A DNA stretch of 64,000 nt from Paraburkholderia elongata (GTDB lineage: Bacteria > Pseudomonadota > Gammaproteobacteria > Burkholderiales > Burkholderiaceae): contig NZ_WOEZ01000092.1 in the NCBI RefSeq assembly GCF_013177735.1, positions 40,583-104,582 of the forward strand. Direction: 5' to 3'. Positions 53,122 through 62,226 of the stretch are shown here, in pieces. The first letter of the stretch is position 1. Every line of letters starts with the position of its first letter. The notes beneath the pieces were generated by a model that saw only the letters and a list, made by a program, of their open reading frames with translations, was not told the origin of the DNA and did no database searches. The position numbers were made by a program, and so were the translations under genes.

Positions 53122-53376
53122 ATGGTCATCATCCGCTTGGCTCGTGGCGGCTCCAAGAAGCGCCCGTTCTACAACATCGTCGCAACCGATTCGCGTAACC
53201 GTCGTGACGGCCGCTTCATCGAGCGCGTTGGCTTCTACAACCCGGTCGCTACGAAGGGTGAGTCGCTGCGTATTGCTCAAGACCGCCTGACGTACTGGCA
53301 AGGCGTTGGCGCACAACTGTCGCCGACCGTCGAGCGTCTCGTGAAAGAAGCGCAAAAGGCGCAGCCGGCTGCTTAA
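53122..53376 (+). CDS. rpsP: 30S ribosomal protein S16
   Basis: An 84-residue S16: MVIIRLARGGSKKRPFYNIV, ATDSRNRRDGRFIERVGFYNP and DRLTYWQGVGAQLSPTVERL. It binds 16S rRNA in the 30S body. ATG 53122 gives the normal length; the frame is open upstream across the promoter. First gene of the rpsP-rimM-trmD-rplS operon. Confidence 0.97.
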   Translation: MVIIRLARGGSKKRPFYNIVATDSRNRRDGRFIERVGFYNPVATKGESLRIAQDRLTYWQGVGAQLSPTVERLVKEAQKAQPAA

Positions 53377-53505
53377 TGGTAGCTGGCACGCGTATCGTCG
53401 TCGGTTCGGCCGGCGGCTCGCGCAGCTTGCGTGAGCAATCCGATGCGCGAGTTTTGCTGAAGCAGACGTCGAAGTTGGCAGCGAGGTTCTCTTCGAGGTG
53501 TTCTT

Positions 53506-54240
53506 ATGTCTGAGCGTGATTCCGGCGGTTCAGGTCGCGCGAAGGCAAAAGTGACAGCCCCGCGCGCGAAGACGTCTGGTCAGACGCCGTTCGGTGCATT
53601 CGTCCGCAAACCGGTCGAAGCAGCCGAAGGCAAGGCGAAAGCCAAAGTTGCAAACGCCGGTTCCAGCGCGGCAGAAATGCGAGTGGAAACGGTGGAAAGC
53701 TGGCCGGCCGATGCGGTCGAGGTCGGTGCAATCGTCGACGCTTACGGCCTCAAAGGCTGGGTCAAGGTAGCCGCGCACGCGGATGCCGGGCACGGTGGAG
53801 ACGCGTTGCTAAGCGCGAAGCGCTGGTGGTTGCTGAAAGGCCACGAGCGCAAGTCGGCGCCGTCACTACAGGCAAAAACGCATAGCGACAGCATCGTTGC
53901 CCATCTGGGCGGCGTAACTGACCGCGATGTGGCACTGGCACTGCGCGGCACGCGCGTTTATATCAGCCGCAGCGAATTTCCGGCCCTAGAGGCCGATGAA
54001 TTCTACTGGGTCGACCTGCTCGGCCTGGATGTGGTGAACATTGCCGGGGTCCATCTCGGCAAGGTTGCAGACATGATCGACAACGGTGCGCACTCGGTGT
54101 TGCGCATCGAATACCCGGATACCGACAAAAGCGGTAAGCCGGTCACCGGCGAGCGCTTGATCCCGTTCGTCGGCGTCTTTGTCAAAACGGTGGATCAGGC
54201 GGCGAAGCAGATCATCGTCGACTGGGAAGCCGATTACTAA
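53506..54240 (+). CDS. rimM: Ribosome maturation factor RimM, with N-terminal extension
   Basis: A 244-residue RimM, which helps mature the 3' domain of 16S rRNA and binds S19. The N-terminal RimM domain begins near residue 68 (AVEVGAIVDAYGLKGWVKV), and the PRC-barrel follows (EFYWVDLLGLDVVN, GKVADMIDNGAHSVLRIE, ERLIPFVGVFVKTVDQ). It carries about 65 extra Ala/Lys-rich residues at the front (GRAKAKVTAPRAK, EGKAKAKVANAG), seen also in other Burkholderiales. The ATG at 53506 has GAGGTG upstream. No internal start with a good ribosome site is seen before the core domain. Confidence 0.95.
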   Translation: MSERDSGGSGRAKAKVTAPRAKTSGQTPFGAFVRKPVEAAEGKAKAKVANAGSSAAEMRVETVESWPADAVEVGAIVDAYGLKGWVKVAAHADAGHGGDALLSAKRWWLLKGHERKSAPSLQAKTHSDSIVAHLGGVTDRDVALALRGTRVYISRSEFPALEADEFYWVDLLGLDVVNIAGVHLGKVADMIDNGAHSVLRIEYPDTDKSGKPVTGERLIPFVGVFVKTVDQAAKQIIVDWEADY

Positions 54241-54264
54241 ATAATTCGCTGACTGGAGAGAGCG

Positions 54265-55032
54265 ATGCAGTTCGATGTCGTAACGCTCTTTCCTGACATG
54301 TTTCGTGCGCTGACCGACTGGGGTATCACCAGCCGTGCGGCAAAGCAGGAGCGCTACGGGTTGCGTACGTGGAATCCACGCGATTTCACCACAGACAACT
54401 ATCGCACAATCGACGATCGCCCCTACGGCGGCGGCCCCGGCATGGTCATGCTGGCCAAGCCCCTCGAAGACGCGATCGGCGCGGCGAAAGCGGCGCAGGC
54501 GGAGCAGGGCATCGGCGCATCGCGCGTCGTGATGATGTCGCCGCAAGGCGCCACGCTGAATCACGATCGTGTCATGCAGTTCGCGGCCGAACCGGGTCTG
54601 ATCCTGTTGTGCGGGCGCTATGAAGCGATCGATCAGCGTCTGCTCGACCGTGTCGTCGACGAAGAAGTCAGTCTCGGCGACTTCGTGCTGTCCGGCGGCG
54701 AATTGCCGGCCATGGCGTTGATGGATGCGGTGGTGCGCCAGTTGCCCGGCGTGCTGAACGATTCGCAATCGGCGGTGCAGGACAGTTTCGTCGACGTGCT
54801 GCTGGATTGTCCGCATTACACGCGTCCGGAGGAATACAACGGCGTGCGTGTGCCGGATGTGCTGCTCGGCGGCCATCATGCGGAAATCGAAGCGTGGCGT
54901 CGGCGTGAGGCCTTGCGCAATACGTTGAACAAGCGGCCCGATCTGATCGTGAAGGCCAGAAAGAACAAGATGTTGAGCCGTGCCGACGAGGCATGGCTTA
55001 CGAGTCTCGCGAAGGAAGCGTCGAAGGCGTAA
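54265..55032 (+). CDS. trmD: tRNA (guanosine(37)-N1)-methyltransferase
   Basis: A 255-residue SPOUT-class enzyme that methylates G37 of tRNAs and prevents frameshifting. Marks are MQFDVVTLFPDMFRAL, RPYGGGPGMVM, SPQGATLNHD, LILLCGRYEAIDQRLLD and the knot segment SLGDFVLSGGELPAMALMDAVVR with LDCPHYTRPEEYNG. It lies 24 bp after rimM. Confidence 0.97.
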   Translation: MQFDVVTLFPDMFRALTDWGITSRAAKQERYGLRTWNPRDFTTDNYRTIDDRPYGGGPGMVMLAKPLEDAIGAAKAAQAEQGIGASRVVMMSPQGATLNHDRVMQFAAEPGLILLCGRYEAIDQRLLDRVVDEEVSLGDFVLSGGELPAMALMDAVVRQLPGVLNDSQSAVQDSFVDVLLDCPHYTRPEEYNGVRVPDVLLGGHHAEIEAWRRREALRNTLNKRPDLIVKARKNKMLSRADEAWLTSLAKEASKA

Positions 55033-55187
55033 AGCCTCGGTCTTTCGAGCGGACATAGGCGGCGCCGCACATGCGTGTACGGCGCCAGATGTGAACCCAT
55101 CCTCTATCGGGGCCGTAGCCAAGCGCAACAGGTAAAGCCAGCGCGAGGCAGGTACGAACGTCGACAAGATGGACTTAGGAGTCAGTG

Positions 55188-55577
55188 ATGAATCTGATTG
55201 CAAAACTCGAGCAGGAAGAAATCGCGCGCGCCCTCGGCGAGAAGACCATCCCCGAATTCGCCCCCGGCGATACGGTGATCGTCAGCGTGAACGTGGTTGA
55301 AGGTACGCGTAAGCGTGTTCAGGCTTACGAAGGCGTCGTGATCGCCAAGCGTAACCGTGGTCTGAATTCGTCGTTCATCGTCCGCAAGATTTCGTCGGGC
55401 GAAGGCGTCGAGCGTACGTTCCAGACGTACTCGCCGCTGCTGGCAAGCATCGTCGTGAAGCGTCGTGGCGATGTGCGTCGTGCGAAGCTGTACTACTTGC
55501 GCGACCGTTCGGGCAAGTCGGCTCGAATCAAGGAAAAGCTGGTCGCGAAGAAAGACCGCGCTGCTCCGGAAGCGTAA
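55188..55577 (+). CDS. rplS: 50S ribosomal protein L19
   Basis: A 129-residue L19: NLIAKLEQEEIARAL, FAPGDTVIVSVNVVEGTRKR, QAYEGVVIAKRNRGLNSSFI and FQTYSPLLASIVVKRRGDVR. ATG 55188 follows TTAGGAG; a GTG one codon before is not needed. Last gene of the operon, followed by a terminator. Confidence 0.97.
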   Translation: MNLIAKLEQEEIARALGEKTIPEFAPGDTVIVSVNVVEGTRKRVQAYEGVVIAKRNRGLNSSFIVRKISSGEGVERTFQTYSPLLASIVVKRRGDVRRAKLYYLRDRSGKSARIKEKLVAKKDRAAPEA

Positions 55578-55590
55578 AAGCTGTAAGAAA

Positions 55591-55616
55591 AAGCACCCCT
55601 CGCGGGTGCTTTTTTG
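55591..55616 (+). terminator. Rho-independent terminator after rplS
   Basis: Arms AAGCACCC (55591-55598) and GGGTGCTT (55604-55611) around CTCGC, then a run of T. Confidence 0.9.
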
Positions 55617-55670
55617 TTTGCCAGGTCAAAATAGCGGTATGTTCCCTATCCGCTCATTCCGAGAGACCCG

Positions 55671-56387
55671 TTGATCCGCCCCGCCTTTGAGCCTGAAACT
55701 CTGCCTGTCGAAGCGACGGGTGCCGATCTGCCACCGGTGGTTGCCGGGCGCCTGACGCCTGATGGTCTGCGTGCGCGTTTCGAGCAGCGTCTTAGCTGGA
55801 CGCCTGAGCCGATTATCGAAGCGCCTTGGCGCGATAAGCACGTCGATCCGCGCGTTGCCGCCGTGCTGGTGCCACTGGTCGTGCGCGACAACGGCCTCAC
55901 CGTGCTGCTAACCCAACGTGCCGACCATCTGAACGACCACGCCGGCCAGGTGAGCTTTCCCGGCGGCCGTCACGAACCGTTCGACGCCGATGCGACCGCC
56001 ACGGCCCTGCGCGAGGCGCAGGAAGAAGTCGGTCTCGATCCGTCGCGCGTTGAAATTCTCGGCGCGTTGCCCGACTATCTGACGGGCACCGGGTTTCGCG
56101 TGACGCCCGTGATCGGTCTCGTGCATCCTCCATTCACGTTGAAAGCGGACGCATTCGAAGTAGCCGAAGTCTTCGAAGTGCCGCTCGCTTATCTGATGGA
56201 CCCCGCGCATCACGAGGAGCGCGTGTTTCGTTACGAAGGCGGCGAGCGCCGTTTCTTCGCCATGCCCTATCCGCGGGCCGCGTCGGCGAAAGCTGAAGAT
56301 CGCGAGAGCCAGGTGGGCGGCCATTATTTCATCTGGGGCGCGACGGCTGCGATGCTGCGCAACTTCTATCGCTTTCTCGCGGCGTAA
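55671..56387 (+). CDS. NUDIX hydrolase, CoA pyrophosphatase type
   Basis: A 238-residue NUDIX protein. The NUDIX box is GGRHEPFDADATATALREAQ then EEVGL at about 98-123, preceded by QRADHLNDHAGQVSFP, the signature of CoA-splitting NudL-type enzymes. YLTGTGFRVTPVIGLV also fits. It likely hydrolyses CoA or related dinucleoside compounds. The start appears to be TTG 55671, with GAGAGA upstream; no ATG or GTG is available before the conserved part. It follows the rplS terminator. Confidence 0.9.
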   Translation: MIRPAFEPETLPVEATGADLPPVVAGRLTPDGLRARFEQRLSWTPEPIIEAPWRDKHVDPRVAAVLVPLVVRDNGLTVLLTQRADHLNDHAGQVSFPGGRHEPFDADATATALREAQEEVGLDPSRVEILGALPDYLTGTGFRVTPVIGLVHPPFTLKADAFEVAEVFEVPLAYLMDPAHHEERVFRYEGGERRFFAMPYPRAASAKAEDRESQVGGHYFIWGATAAMLRNFYRFLAA

Positions 56388-56502
56388 GCTACGTCGGTCC
56401 GTGCAGTTGTTGGATGTTTGTCAACGTCTGCGCTCAGTGGCATCCGACCCTGTGCTATCGTTATAAAACAATCGTAAAAACTCAAAAAGCACGGCGCACC
56501 GC

Positions 56503-57441
56503 ATGACTTTTTTCTCCGTATTGCTGGCTCTGATCATTGAACAGGTACGCGCGCTGTCGCCGAACAATCCGGTGTCCGCGTTGCTTCAATACCATGCGGA
56601 GTCGGCGGCGCACGGATTCGATGCCGGCAAGCCCAAGCATGGCCTGCTCGCGTGGCTCGTGGTGGTGGTGCCGTGGACGCTGGTCGTCGCGCTCGTCTAC
56701 TACGTGCTTTATCACATTCACTTTGCGCTGGCCTTCCTGTGGAACGTCGCGGTGCTGTACTTCACGCTCGGCTTCCGTCAGTTCAGCCATTACTTCACCG
56801 ACATCCATCTCGCGTTGAATAACGACGATGTGCCGCGCGCGCGTGAAATTCTGAATGAATGGACCGGGCTCGATACCGTGGATATGCCCGTCAGCGAGAT
56901 CGTGCGTCACACGCTGATTCATGCGGTGGTCGCCTCGCATCGGCATGTGTTCGGCGTGTTTTTCTGGTTCCTGATTCCGGTCGGGCCGGCGGGCGCGGTG
57001 TTGTATCGGATCGCCGAGTATCTGGCGCGTACGTGGGCACGGCCGGTCGACGATCGCACCGCGGCGTTTTCGAGTTTCGCGCAGCGCGCTTTCTTCGTGA
57101 TCGACTGGGTGCCGGCGCGGCTCACAGCGCTGGGCTTTGCGATCGTCGGTAATTTCGAAGACGCGATTTATGCATGGCGCAATCATGCGCGTCAGTGGCC
57201 GGATGCGAACGACGGCGTGTTGCTGGCTGCGGGCAGTGGGGCGCTCGGTGCGCGTCTGAGTGGGCCGCTAGCCGAACCGTCGAGCCTCGACGCGCTGGCT
57301 ACCGGCGACGGCGGCCCGATGCAGGTCGGCGACGACTGCACGCCGCGCACGCTGCAATCGGCGGTAGGTCTCGTGTGGCGCGCGGTGGTGCTGTGGATGA
57401 TCTTGCTGCTGATGCTGACGATTGCGGTGTGGCTCGCTTGA
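56503..57441 (+). CDS. CobD/CbiB family membrane protein
   Basis: A 312-residue inner-membrane protein of the CobD/CbiB (and AmpE-like) family, with hydrophobic helices at about 1-14, 48-72, 76-92, 152-172 and 287-311. CobD makes the aminopropanol side chain of cobalamin, but no other cobalamin gene is near, so the assigned reaction is uncertain. The segment HTLIHAVVASHRHVFGVFFWF and FVIDWVPARLTALGFAIVGNFEDA match the family. ATG 56503 is used. The gene ends before a bidirectional terminator. Confidence 0.87.
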   Translation: MTFFSVLLALIIEQVRALSPNNPVSALLQYHAESAAHGFDAGKPKHGLLAWLVVVVPWTLVVALVYYVLYHIHFALAFLWNVAVLYFTLGFRQFSHYFTDIHLALNNDDVPRAREILNEWTGLDTVDMPVSEIVRHTLIHAVVASHRHVFGVFFWFLIPVGPAGAVLYRIAEYLARTWARPVDDRTAAFSSFAQRAFFVIDWVPARLTALGFAIVGNFEDAIYAWRNHARQWPDANDGVLLAAGSGALGARLSGPLAEPSSLDALATGDGGPMQVGDDCTPRTLQSAVGLVWRAVVLWMILLLMLTIAVWLA

Positions 57442-57464
57442 CGACACGACGTTGACGCATCGCG

Positions 57465-57496
57465 AAAAAAAAACCGGACATCGTCCGGTTTTTTTA
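57465..57496. terminator. Bidirectional terminator after the CobD-like gene
   Basis: Arms AACCGGAC (57472-57479) and GTCCGGTT (57483-57490) with an A-tract on the left and a T-tract on the right, placed between two convergent genes. Confidence 0.9.
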
Positions 57497-57517
57497 TTAC
57501 CCACGCCGCAGCGGCGT

Positions 57518-57838
57518 TTACCCATCACGCGGATCCCGTGCCGTCCCGCACTGCCAACACACCGTGAACTGCGCCTCGAGCGTCTCCCCGCACTGGCGGC
57601 ATCGCCACGAAGGCGAGCCTGCCGCCGGTCCATGCGAAGCCACATCGATCAGGTGCCGCGCCATCACCTCGTCGCGTTCATCGACGAGCCATAGCTCCGG
57701 CGCGCACTGATCCGCCGGAATATCGCCGAGCGCGCCGTTCAGATAACGGTTATGCAACTCGCAAGCGATGCCCGCCGTCTCCAGCACATTGATCCAATGC
57801 TGTCCGATGATCAGATTCGGCGCGCGCATCAATTTCAT
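57518..57838 (-). CDS. DUF2007 domain protein with C-terminal zinc ribbon
   Basis: A 106-residue protein. Residues 1-65 match the putative signal-transducing DUF2007 domain (MKLMRAPNLIIGQHWINVLE, then GIACELHNRYL, LWLVDERDEVMARHLI). Residues 79-98 hold two Cys pairs (WRCRQCGE and CWQCG) that form a zinc ribbon. The cellular role is unknown. It lies 30 bp downstream of rsgA on the same strand. Confidence 0.88.
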   Translation of the reverse strand: MKLMRAPNLIIGQHWINVLETAGIACELHNRYLNGALGDIPADQCAPELWLVDERDEVMARHLIDVASHGPAAGSPSWRCRQCGETLEAQFTVCWQCGTARDPRDG

Positions 57839-57868
57839 CGTGAGTCCATCGGTTGATAGCGACGCGCG

Positions 57869-58810
57869 TTAGCGCACGATCTGGCTGGCTTCGTGCACCA
57901 GTTGCGCATACAGGGTGTGCCGTTCGCGCCGGATCCCGCCATCGGCGACCGCTTCGAGAATCGCGCAGCCCGGCTCCTGCAAGTGATGGCAGTTGTAGAA
58001 CCGGCAGTTCGGCAGGAGCGGCCGGAACTCGGGAAACGCGCGTTCGAGCCGGCCCTCGGTCAGGTGATGCAGACCGAATTCCTGGAAGCCCGGCGAATCG
58101 ATCAACGCACCGCCGTCGCCGCCGGGCAAAGGGTAGAGCCGCGTGAACGTCGTGGTATGCCGCCCGCTGTTCAGCGCGGTCGAGATCTCACGTGTGGCGA
58201 CTTCGGCATCCGGAATCAGTAGATTCACCAGTGTCGATTTGCCCATGCCCGACTGGCCGAGCAGCAGCGTCGAGTGACCGTGCAGATGCTCGATCAAAGC
58301 GGCACGCGCGGCGTCGGGCTGCATTTTGATCGACACTTCGACCACGGTGTAGCCGAGCGCGCGATACGATTCGAGCCGTTTGCGCGCACCCTCTAGCGCG
58401 CCGGTGACGTCGATCTTGTTCAGCACGATCAACGGCTTCAGCTCGTTCGCCTCGGCGGCGACTAGCGCGCGGCCGAGCAGGTCTTCGCTGAAGTGCGGCT
58501 CGGTCGCGAGCACGATCAGCAACTGATCGAGATTCGCGGCAAACAGCTTCGACTTGTACTGATCCGAGCGATACAGCAGATTGCGCCGTTCGCCGATCTC
58601 GACGATCACGCCCTGATCCGCCGAGGTCGGCTCGTAAATCACGCGATCGCCAACGGCCACTTCGCTGCGCTTGCCGCGCGGGAAGCACTGGAGCATCGGG
58701 CTGCCGTCTTCCGGCGCGACCAGGTAGTGGCGCCCATGAGCGGCAATCACGAGCCCGCCTACGCGCGTGCTGGACGGCGCGCGCGGCGCTTTCGGGGAGC
58801 GGGCGCTCAT
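57869..58810 (-). CDS. rsgA: Small ribosomal subunit biogenesis GTPase RsgA
   Basis: A 313-residue circularly permuted GTPase that acts late in 30S assembly. An OB-fold N-domain (about 15-80) precedes the G4 motif LNKIDVTG (about 131), the G1 P-loop GQSGMGKST (about 184) and G3 DSPGFQEFG (about 238). The C-terminal zinc site has Cys/His in NCRFYNCHHLQEPGCAI. It overlaps the upstream M48 protease gene by four bases, so translation is coupled. Confidence 0.95.
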   Translation of the reverse strand: MSARSPKAPRAPSSTRVGGLVIAAHGRHYLVAPEDGSPMLQCFPRGKRSEVAVGDRVIYEPTSADQGVIVEIGERRNLLYRSDQYKSKLFAANLDQLLIVLATEPHFSEDLLGRALVAAEANELKPLIVLNKIDVTGALEGARKRLESYRALGYTVVEVSIKMQPDAARAALIEHLHGHSTLLLGQSGMGKSTLVNLLIPDAEVATREISTALNSGRHTTTFTRLYPLPGGDGGALIDSPGFQEFGLHHLTEGRLERAFPEFRPLLPNCRFYNCHHLQEPGCAILEAVADGGIRRERHTLYAQLVHEASQIVR

Positions 58811-60066
58811 GCGTGCCGCAGCAGGCGGTCGATCCGCTGCGACGCCGGCGGATGCGAGTAATAGAACGCGGTGTAGAGCGGATCGGGCGTCAGGGTCGAC
58901 GCGTTGTCCTCATACAGCTTGACGAGCGCGTTGACGAGGTCTTGCGCATCGGTTTGCGTGGCGGCGAACGCGTCGGCTTCGAACTCGTGCTTGCGCGAGC
59001 TGAGGCTGCCGAGCGGCGTGACAAAGAACAGGAACACCGGCAACGCGAGGAAGAACAGCACCAGCGCGAGACCACTATTGCCGCCAATTAGCGACGGCCG
59101 CACGCCCAGTCCCTCATAGAACCACACGCATTGCGTAAGCCAGCCGAGCAGGGCGAGCATCACGAGGCTGAGCGCGAAGGTAACGAGCATCCGCTTGATC
59201 ACGTGACGGCGCTTGAAGTGGCCGAGTTCGTGCGCGAGCACCGCTTCGATCTCGTTGCCCGACAGGCGTGCGAGCAGCGTGTCGAAGAACACGATCCGCT
59301 TGGCCGCGCCGAAGCCGGTGAAATAGGCGTTGCCATGTGCCGAACGGCGGCTGCCGTCCATCACGAACAGGCCCTTCGCGGCGAAACCGCAGCGCTGCAT
59401 CAGCGCCTCGATACGGCTTTTCAGGGCTTCGTCCTTGAGCGGCTCGAACTTGTTGAAGAGCGGCGCGATAAAGGTCGGATACAGCACCAGCACGAGCATC
59501 TGGAACGCGACCCAGACGATCCACGTCCACAGCCACCACAAGCTGCCGGCCTGGTTCATCAGCCACAGCACAACGAACAGCAGCGGCAGGCCGAACGCGG
59601 CGCCGAGCAGCACGCCCTTGAGACGGTCGAGGAAGAAAATACCCTTGCTCATCCGGTTGAAGCCGAAGCGTTGCTCGACCACGAACTGCCGATAGTACTC
59701 GAACGGCAGATCGATCACGCCGGTGATCGCGATCACCGCCGCGACCAGTGCGATCTGGCCGGCGTAGCCGCGGCCGAGCCAATCGGAGATCGCCAGATCG
59801 AGCGCCTGCACGCCGCCGAGCAGCGTCAGGCCGATCAGAACGGCCGCGCCGACGACGACCTCAATCATCGTCAGCCGTGTGCGTTCGACGGTGTAGTCCG
59901 CGGCGCGCTGGTGCGCGGTGAGCGCAATGGTGCCGGCAAACTGGCTCGGCACCTTCTCGCGATGGCCAGCGACGAAGCGGATCTGCCGCGACGCGAGCCA
60001 CAGTTTGGTGCCGACCATCGCCACGACGGCGACGACGAACAGAACGGTGAAGTACAGGGTAGGCAT
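58807..60066 (-). CDS. M48 family metalloprotease (STE24/CAAX-type)
   Basis: A 419-residue integral membrane zinc protease. The zinc motif HELGH lies in VLAHELGHFKRRH (about residue 278), with the third ligand Glu in KHEFEADAFA (about 358). The N-terminal CAAX-protease-type region has several helices (about 2-20, 63-80, 102-120, 153-170 and 178-198). It resembles the STE24-like HtpX homologue group in Burkholderiales and probably degrades or trims membrane proteins. It overlaps rsgA and is divergent from orn. Confidence 0.9.
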   Translation of the reverse strand: MPTLYFTVLFVVAVVAMVGTKLWLASRQIRFVAGHREKVPSQFAGTIALTAHQRAADYTVERTRLTMIEVVVGAAVLIGLTLLGGVQALDLAISDWLGRGYAGQIALVAAVIAITGVIDLPFEYYRQFVVEQRFGFNRMSKGIFFLDRLKGVLLGAAFGLPLLFVVLWLMNQAGSLWWLWTWIVWVAFQMLVLVLYPTFIAPLFNKFEPLKDEALKSRIEALMQRCGFAAKGLFVMDGSRRSAHGNAYFTGFGAAKRIVFFDTLLARLSGNEIEAVLAHELGHFKRRHVIKRMLVTFALSLVMLALLGWLTQCVWFYEGLGVRPSLIGGNSGLALVLFFLALPVFLFFVTPLGSLSSRKHEFEADAFAATQTDAQDLVNALVKLYEDNASTLTPDPLYTAFYYSHPPASQRIDRLLRHA

Positions 60067-60130
60067 CCAGGGATTCCGTGGTATCTATGCGAGAATTATA
60101 TGTTTCTTCCCGCCTGGGGGCGGGGGGATA

Positions 60131-60170
60131 AGCTCAAACCCGGCCCAAGCCGGCCCAAGCCGGCTCAAAC
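60131..60170. repeat. 10-bp tandem repeats upstream of orn
   Basis: CGGCCCAAGC occurs twice (60141-60160), followed by a variant CGGCTCAAAC (60161-60170), and a further related unit precedes them. They lie in the M48 protease/orn divergent region. Confidence 0.6.
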
Positions 60171-60245
60171 CAATCTCATACGAACAATTGCCGCGGCAAG
60201 CCTGCTTCCGGAGAAGCCGTCTGCCCGGCCATCAGGGTTGCCTTC

Positions 60246-60863
60246 ATGACTGACATCCTCGCATCCACCGAACAGCCGCCGCTCGTGCGCAGCGACATGA
60301 ATCTCGTCTGGCTGGACATGGAAATGACCGGGCTCGAACCGGACACCGACCGCATCATCGAAATCGCGGTGGTGGTGACGAATTCGACGCTCGACCGGTT
60401 GGTCGAAGGCCCGGTGCTGGCGATTCATCAGAGCGACGAGACGCTCGCCAAAATGGATCAGTGGAACCAGAACACACATGGCCGCTCAGGCCTGATCGAC
60501 CGCGTGAAGGCGTCGACGGTGAGCGAAACCGACGCTACCGAACAGATTCGCGACTTTCTTGGCGCTTATGTGCCGCCGGGCAAATCGCCGATGTGCGGCA
60601 ATTCGATCTGCCAGGACCGCCGCTTCATGGCGCGCTGGATGCCGGATCTGGAACGCTTCTTCCATTACCGCAATCTCGACGTCAGCACGCTGAAGGAACT
60701 GTGCCGCCGCTGGCAGCCGGCGATCTACAAGGGTTTCCAAAAACGCGCGATGCACACGGCGTTGGCCGACATCCACGAATCGATCGACGAGCTGAAGTAT
60801 TACCGCGAGCACTTCCTGATTCCGGCGGCCTCGCAGGTGCCGGAAACGCCCTCCGCGGAATAA
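60246..60863 (+). CDS. orn: Oligoribonuclease
   Basis: A 205-residue DEDDh exonuclease that removes short oligoribonucleotides, ending mRNA decay and c-di-GMP (pGpG) turnover. Catalytic acids are in VWLDMEMTGLEPDTDRIIEI (Asp and Glu) and QDRRFM, with His/Asp in HTALADIHESIDELKYYR. The N-terminus has about 17 residues more than E. coli Orn. ATG 60246 is used; ATG 60297 (MNLVWLDMEM) is the alternative. Confidence 0.95.
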   Translation: MTDILASTEQPPLVRSDMNLVWLDMEMTGLEPDTDRIIEIAVVVTNSTLDRLVEGPVLAIHQSDETLAKMDQWNQNTHGRSGLIDRVKASTVSETDATEQIRDFLGAYVPPGKSPMCGNSICQDRRFMARWMPDLERFFHYRNLDVSTLKELCRRWQPAIYKGFQKRAMHTALADIHESIDELKYYREHFLIPAASQVPETPSAE

Positions 60864-60885
60864 CCCGTCAGTTGCCGTTTCAGTT

Positions 60886-61530
60886 TCAACCCTGCCGAGG
60901 CGCGCGCTGCGCGTTCTTCGGCCGGAACGCCTTCACCACGTCGGCGTTCGTCTCCACATACGGGCCGCCGATCAGGTCGATGCAATAGGGCACCGCGGCG
61001 AAAATGCCCGGCACCTTCACGGCGCCGCCCGCTTCGGCGTCACGTAAGCCTTCCAGCGTTTCCTTGATCGACTTCGGCTGGCCGGGCAGATTGACGATCA
61101 GCGCCGCGTGTTCCGCGGTTTCGCGGATCACCGCCACCTGGCGCGACAGAATCGCGGTCGGCACGAAATTCAGGCTGATCTGACGCATCTGTTCGCCGAA
61201 ACCCGGCATTTCCTTCGTCGCGACCGCCAGGGTCGCTTCCGGCGTCACGTCGCGACGCGACGGCCCGGTGCCGCCGGTGGTCAGCACCAGATCACAGCCC
61301 ACTTCGTCGACCAGTTCGATCAGCGTCGCGGAGATCGTGGGTGCGTCGTCCTGAATCAGGCGCGTGACCACTTGAAAAGGCGAGGTCAGGGCAGCGCCGA
61401 GCCATTCCTGCAGTGCCGGAATGCCCTTGTCCTCATACACACCGGTGGACGCGCGGTCGCTGATCGACACGAGGCCGATCACGATTTCATCCGGATGATT
61501 GCGCGTTGGCTTATGCGTCGCGGTCGTCAT
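60886..61530 (-). CDS. mog: Molybdopterin adenylyltransferase
   Basis: A 214-residue MogA-type enzyme that adenylates molybdopterin before molybdate insertion. EIVIGLVSISDRAS begins the fold; the key motif LTTGGTGPSRRDVTPEAT is at about 92-109, and NLPGQPKSIKETLEG follows. ATG 61530 (MTTATHKPTRNH) is chosen; an earlier in-frame start at 61557 lies deeper in darP. It overlaps the darP 3' end by 20 bases on the same strand. Confidence 0.93.
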   Translation of the reverse strand: MTTATHKPTRNHPDEIVIGLVSISDRASTGVYEDKGIPALQEWLGAALTSPFQVVTRLIQDDAPTISATLIELVDEVGCDLVLTTGGTGPSRRDVTPEATLAVATKEMPGFGEQMRQISLNFVPTAILSRQVAVIRETAEHAALIVNLPGQPKSIKETLEGLRDAEAGGAVKVPGIFAAVPYCIDLIGGPYVETNADVVKAFRPKNAQRAPRQG

Positions 61531-62122
61531 CGTCGTCTTCCAGGCCTTCTTCAGCATCGGAATCGGTCTCGGCAGACGGGCCGTCGGCGTTTTTGATCCA
61601 CTGGAACAGCTCGCGGAAGTAGCGCGGCGGCTTGCTTTGCTGCGCTTCCTTGCGGGCGTTGCGGATAAGCGTGCGGCCCTGCTGCGGATCGGCGTTCGGG
61701 TGCTGGCGGATGAATTCGGTCAGCGCGGCGTCGTCGGCGAGCAGTTTCTCGCGGGTGCGCTCGATCCAGTGCAGCTTGGCCGTTTCCGCCTTGTTGACGC
61801 CGTTATAGGTGTCGAGCGCGGTGCGCAGCGCGGCGGTTTCCTCGTCCAGTAGCGAGCGCATCACGCGCCCGACGTACTGCACCTGGCGGCGCTTGCCTTC
61901 GTGATCGGTGATGCGGCGCGCTTCGCGCACGGCGTCGTCGAGCTTTTCGGGCATCGGCATGCGCTTGAGCGCGTCTTTCGGCAGGGCGATCAGCGCCGAG
62001 CCCAGTTCCTGCAGCTCGTGCATTTCGCGCTTGAGCTGGGACTTGCTGGGACGGTCGTAGCCGTTCTCGTCGACTTCCGGCTCGGCGGATTCGATGGGTT
62101 GAATGCGGGTTTTGCGTGTCAT
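61511..62122 (-). CDS. darP: Ribosome-associated protein DarP (YjgA/DUF615)
   Basis: A 203-residue DUF615 protein, bound to late 50S subunits. Marks are RPSKSQLKREMHELQELGSA, KRMPMPEKLDDAVREARRI, HEGKRRQVQYVGRVMRSLL and HPNADPQQGRTLIRNARKE. The C-terminus is acidic (EEGLEDDDDDRDA). ATG 62122 is the family start; the frame remains open upstream only because of the GC-rich tandem repeats there. It is co-transcribed with mog. Confidence 0.93.
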   Translation of the reverse strand: MTRKTRIQPIESAEPEVDENGYDRPSKSQLKREMHELQELGSALIALPKDALKRMPMPEKLDDAVREARRITDHEGKRRQVQYVGRVMRSLLDEETAALRTALDTYNGVNKAETAKLHWIERTREKLLADDAALTEFIRQHPNADPQQGRTLIRNARKEAQQSKPPRYFRELFQWIKNADGPSAETDSDAEEGLEDDDDDRDA

Positions 62123-62226
62123 ACCGATATTGTAGCGTGCCGCGCCCGCTGAACCCGCCGTGCTGCTGTGCACAAGACTTCGCGCGCGCGGTTTTGGGGA
62201 TCGCGGCAAACCCGGCAAGCCAGGGC

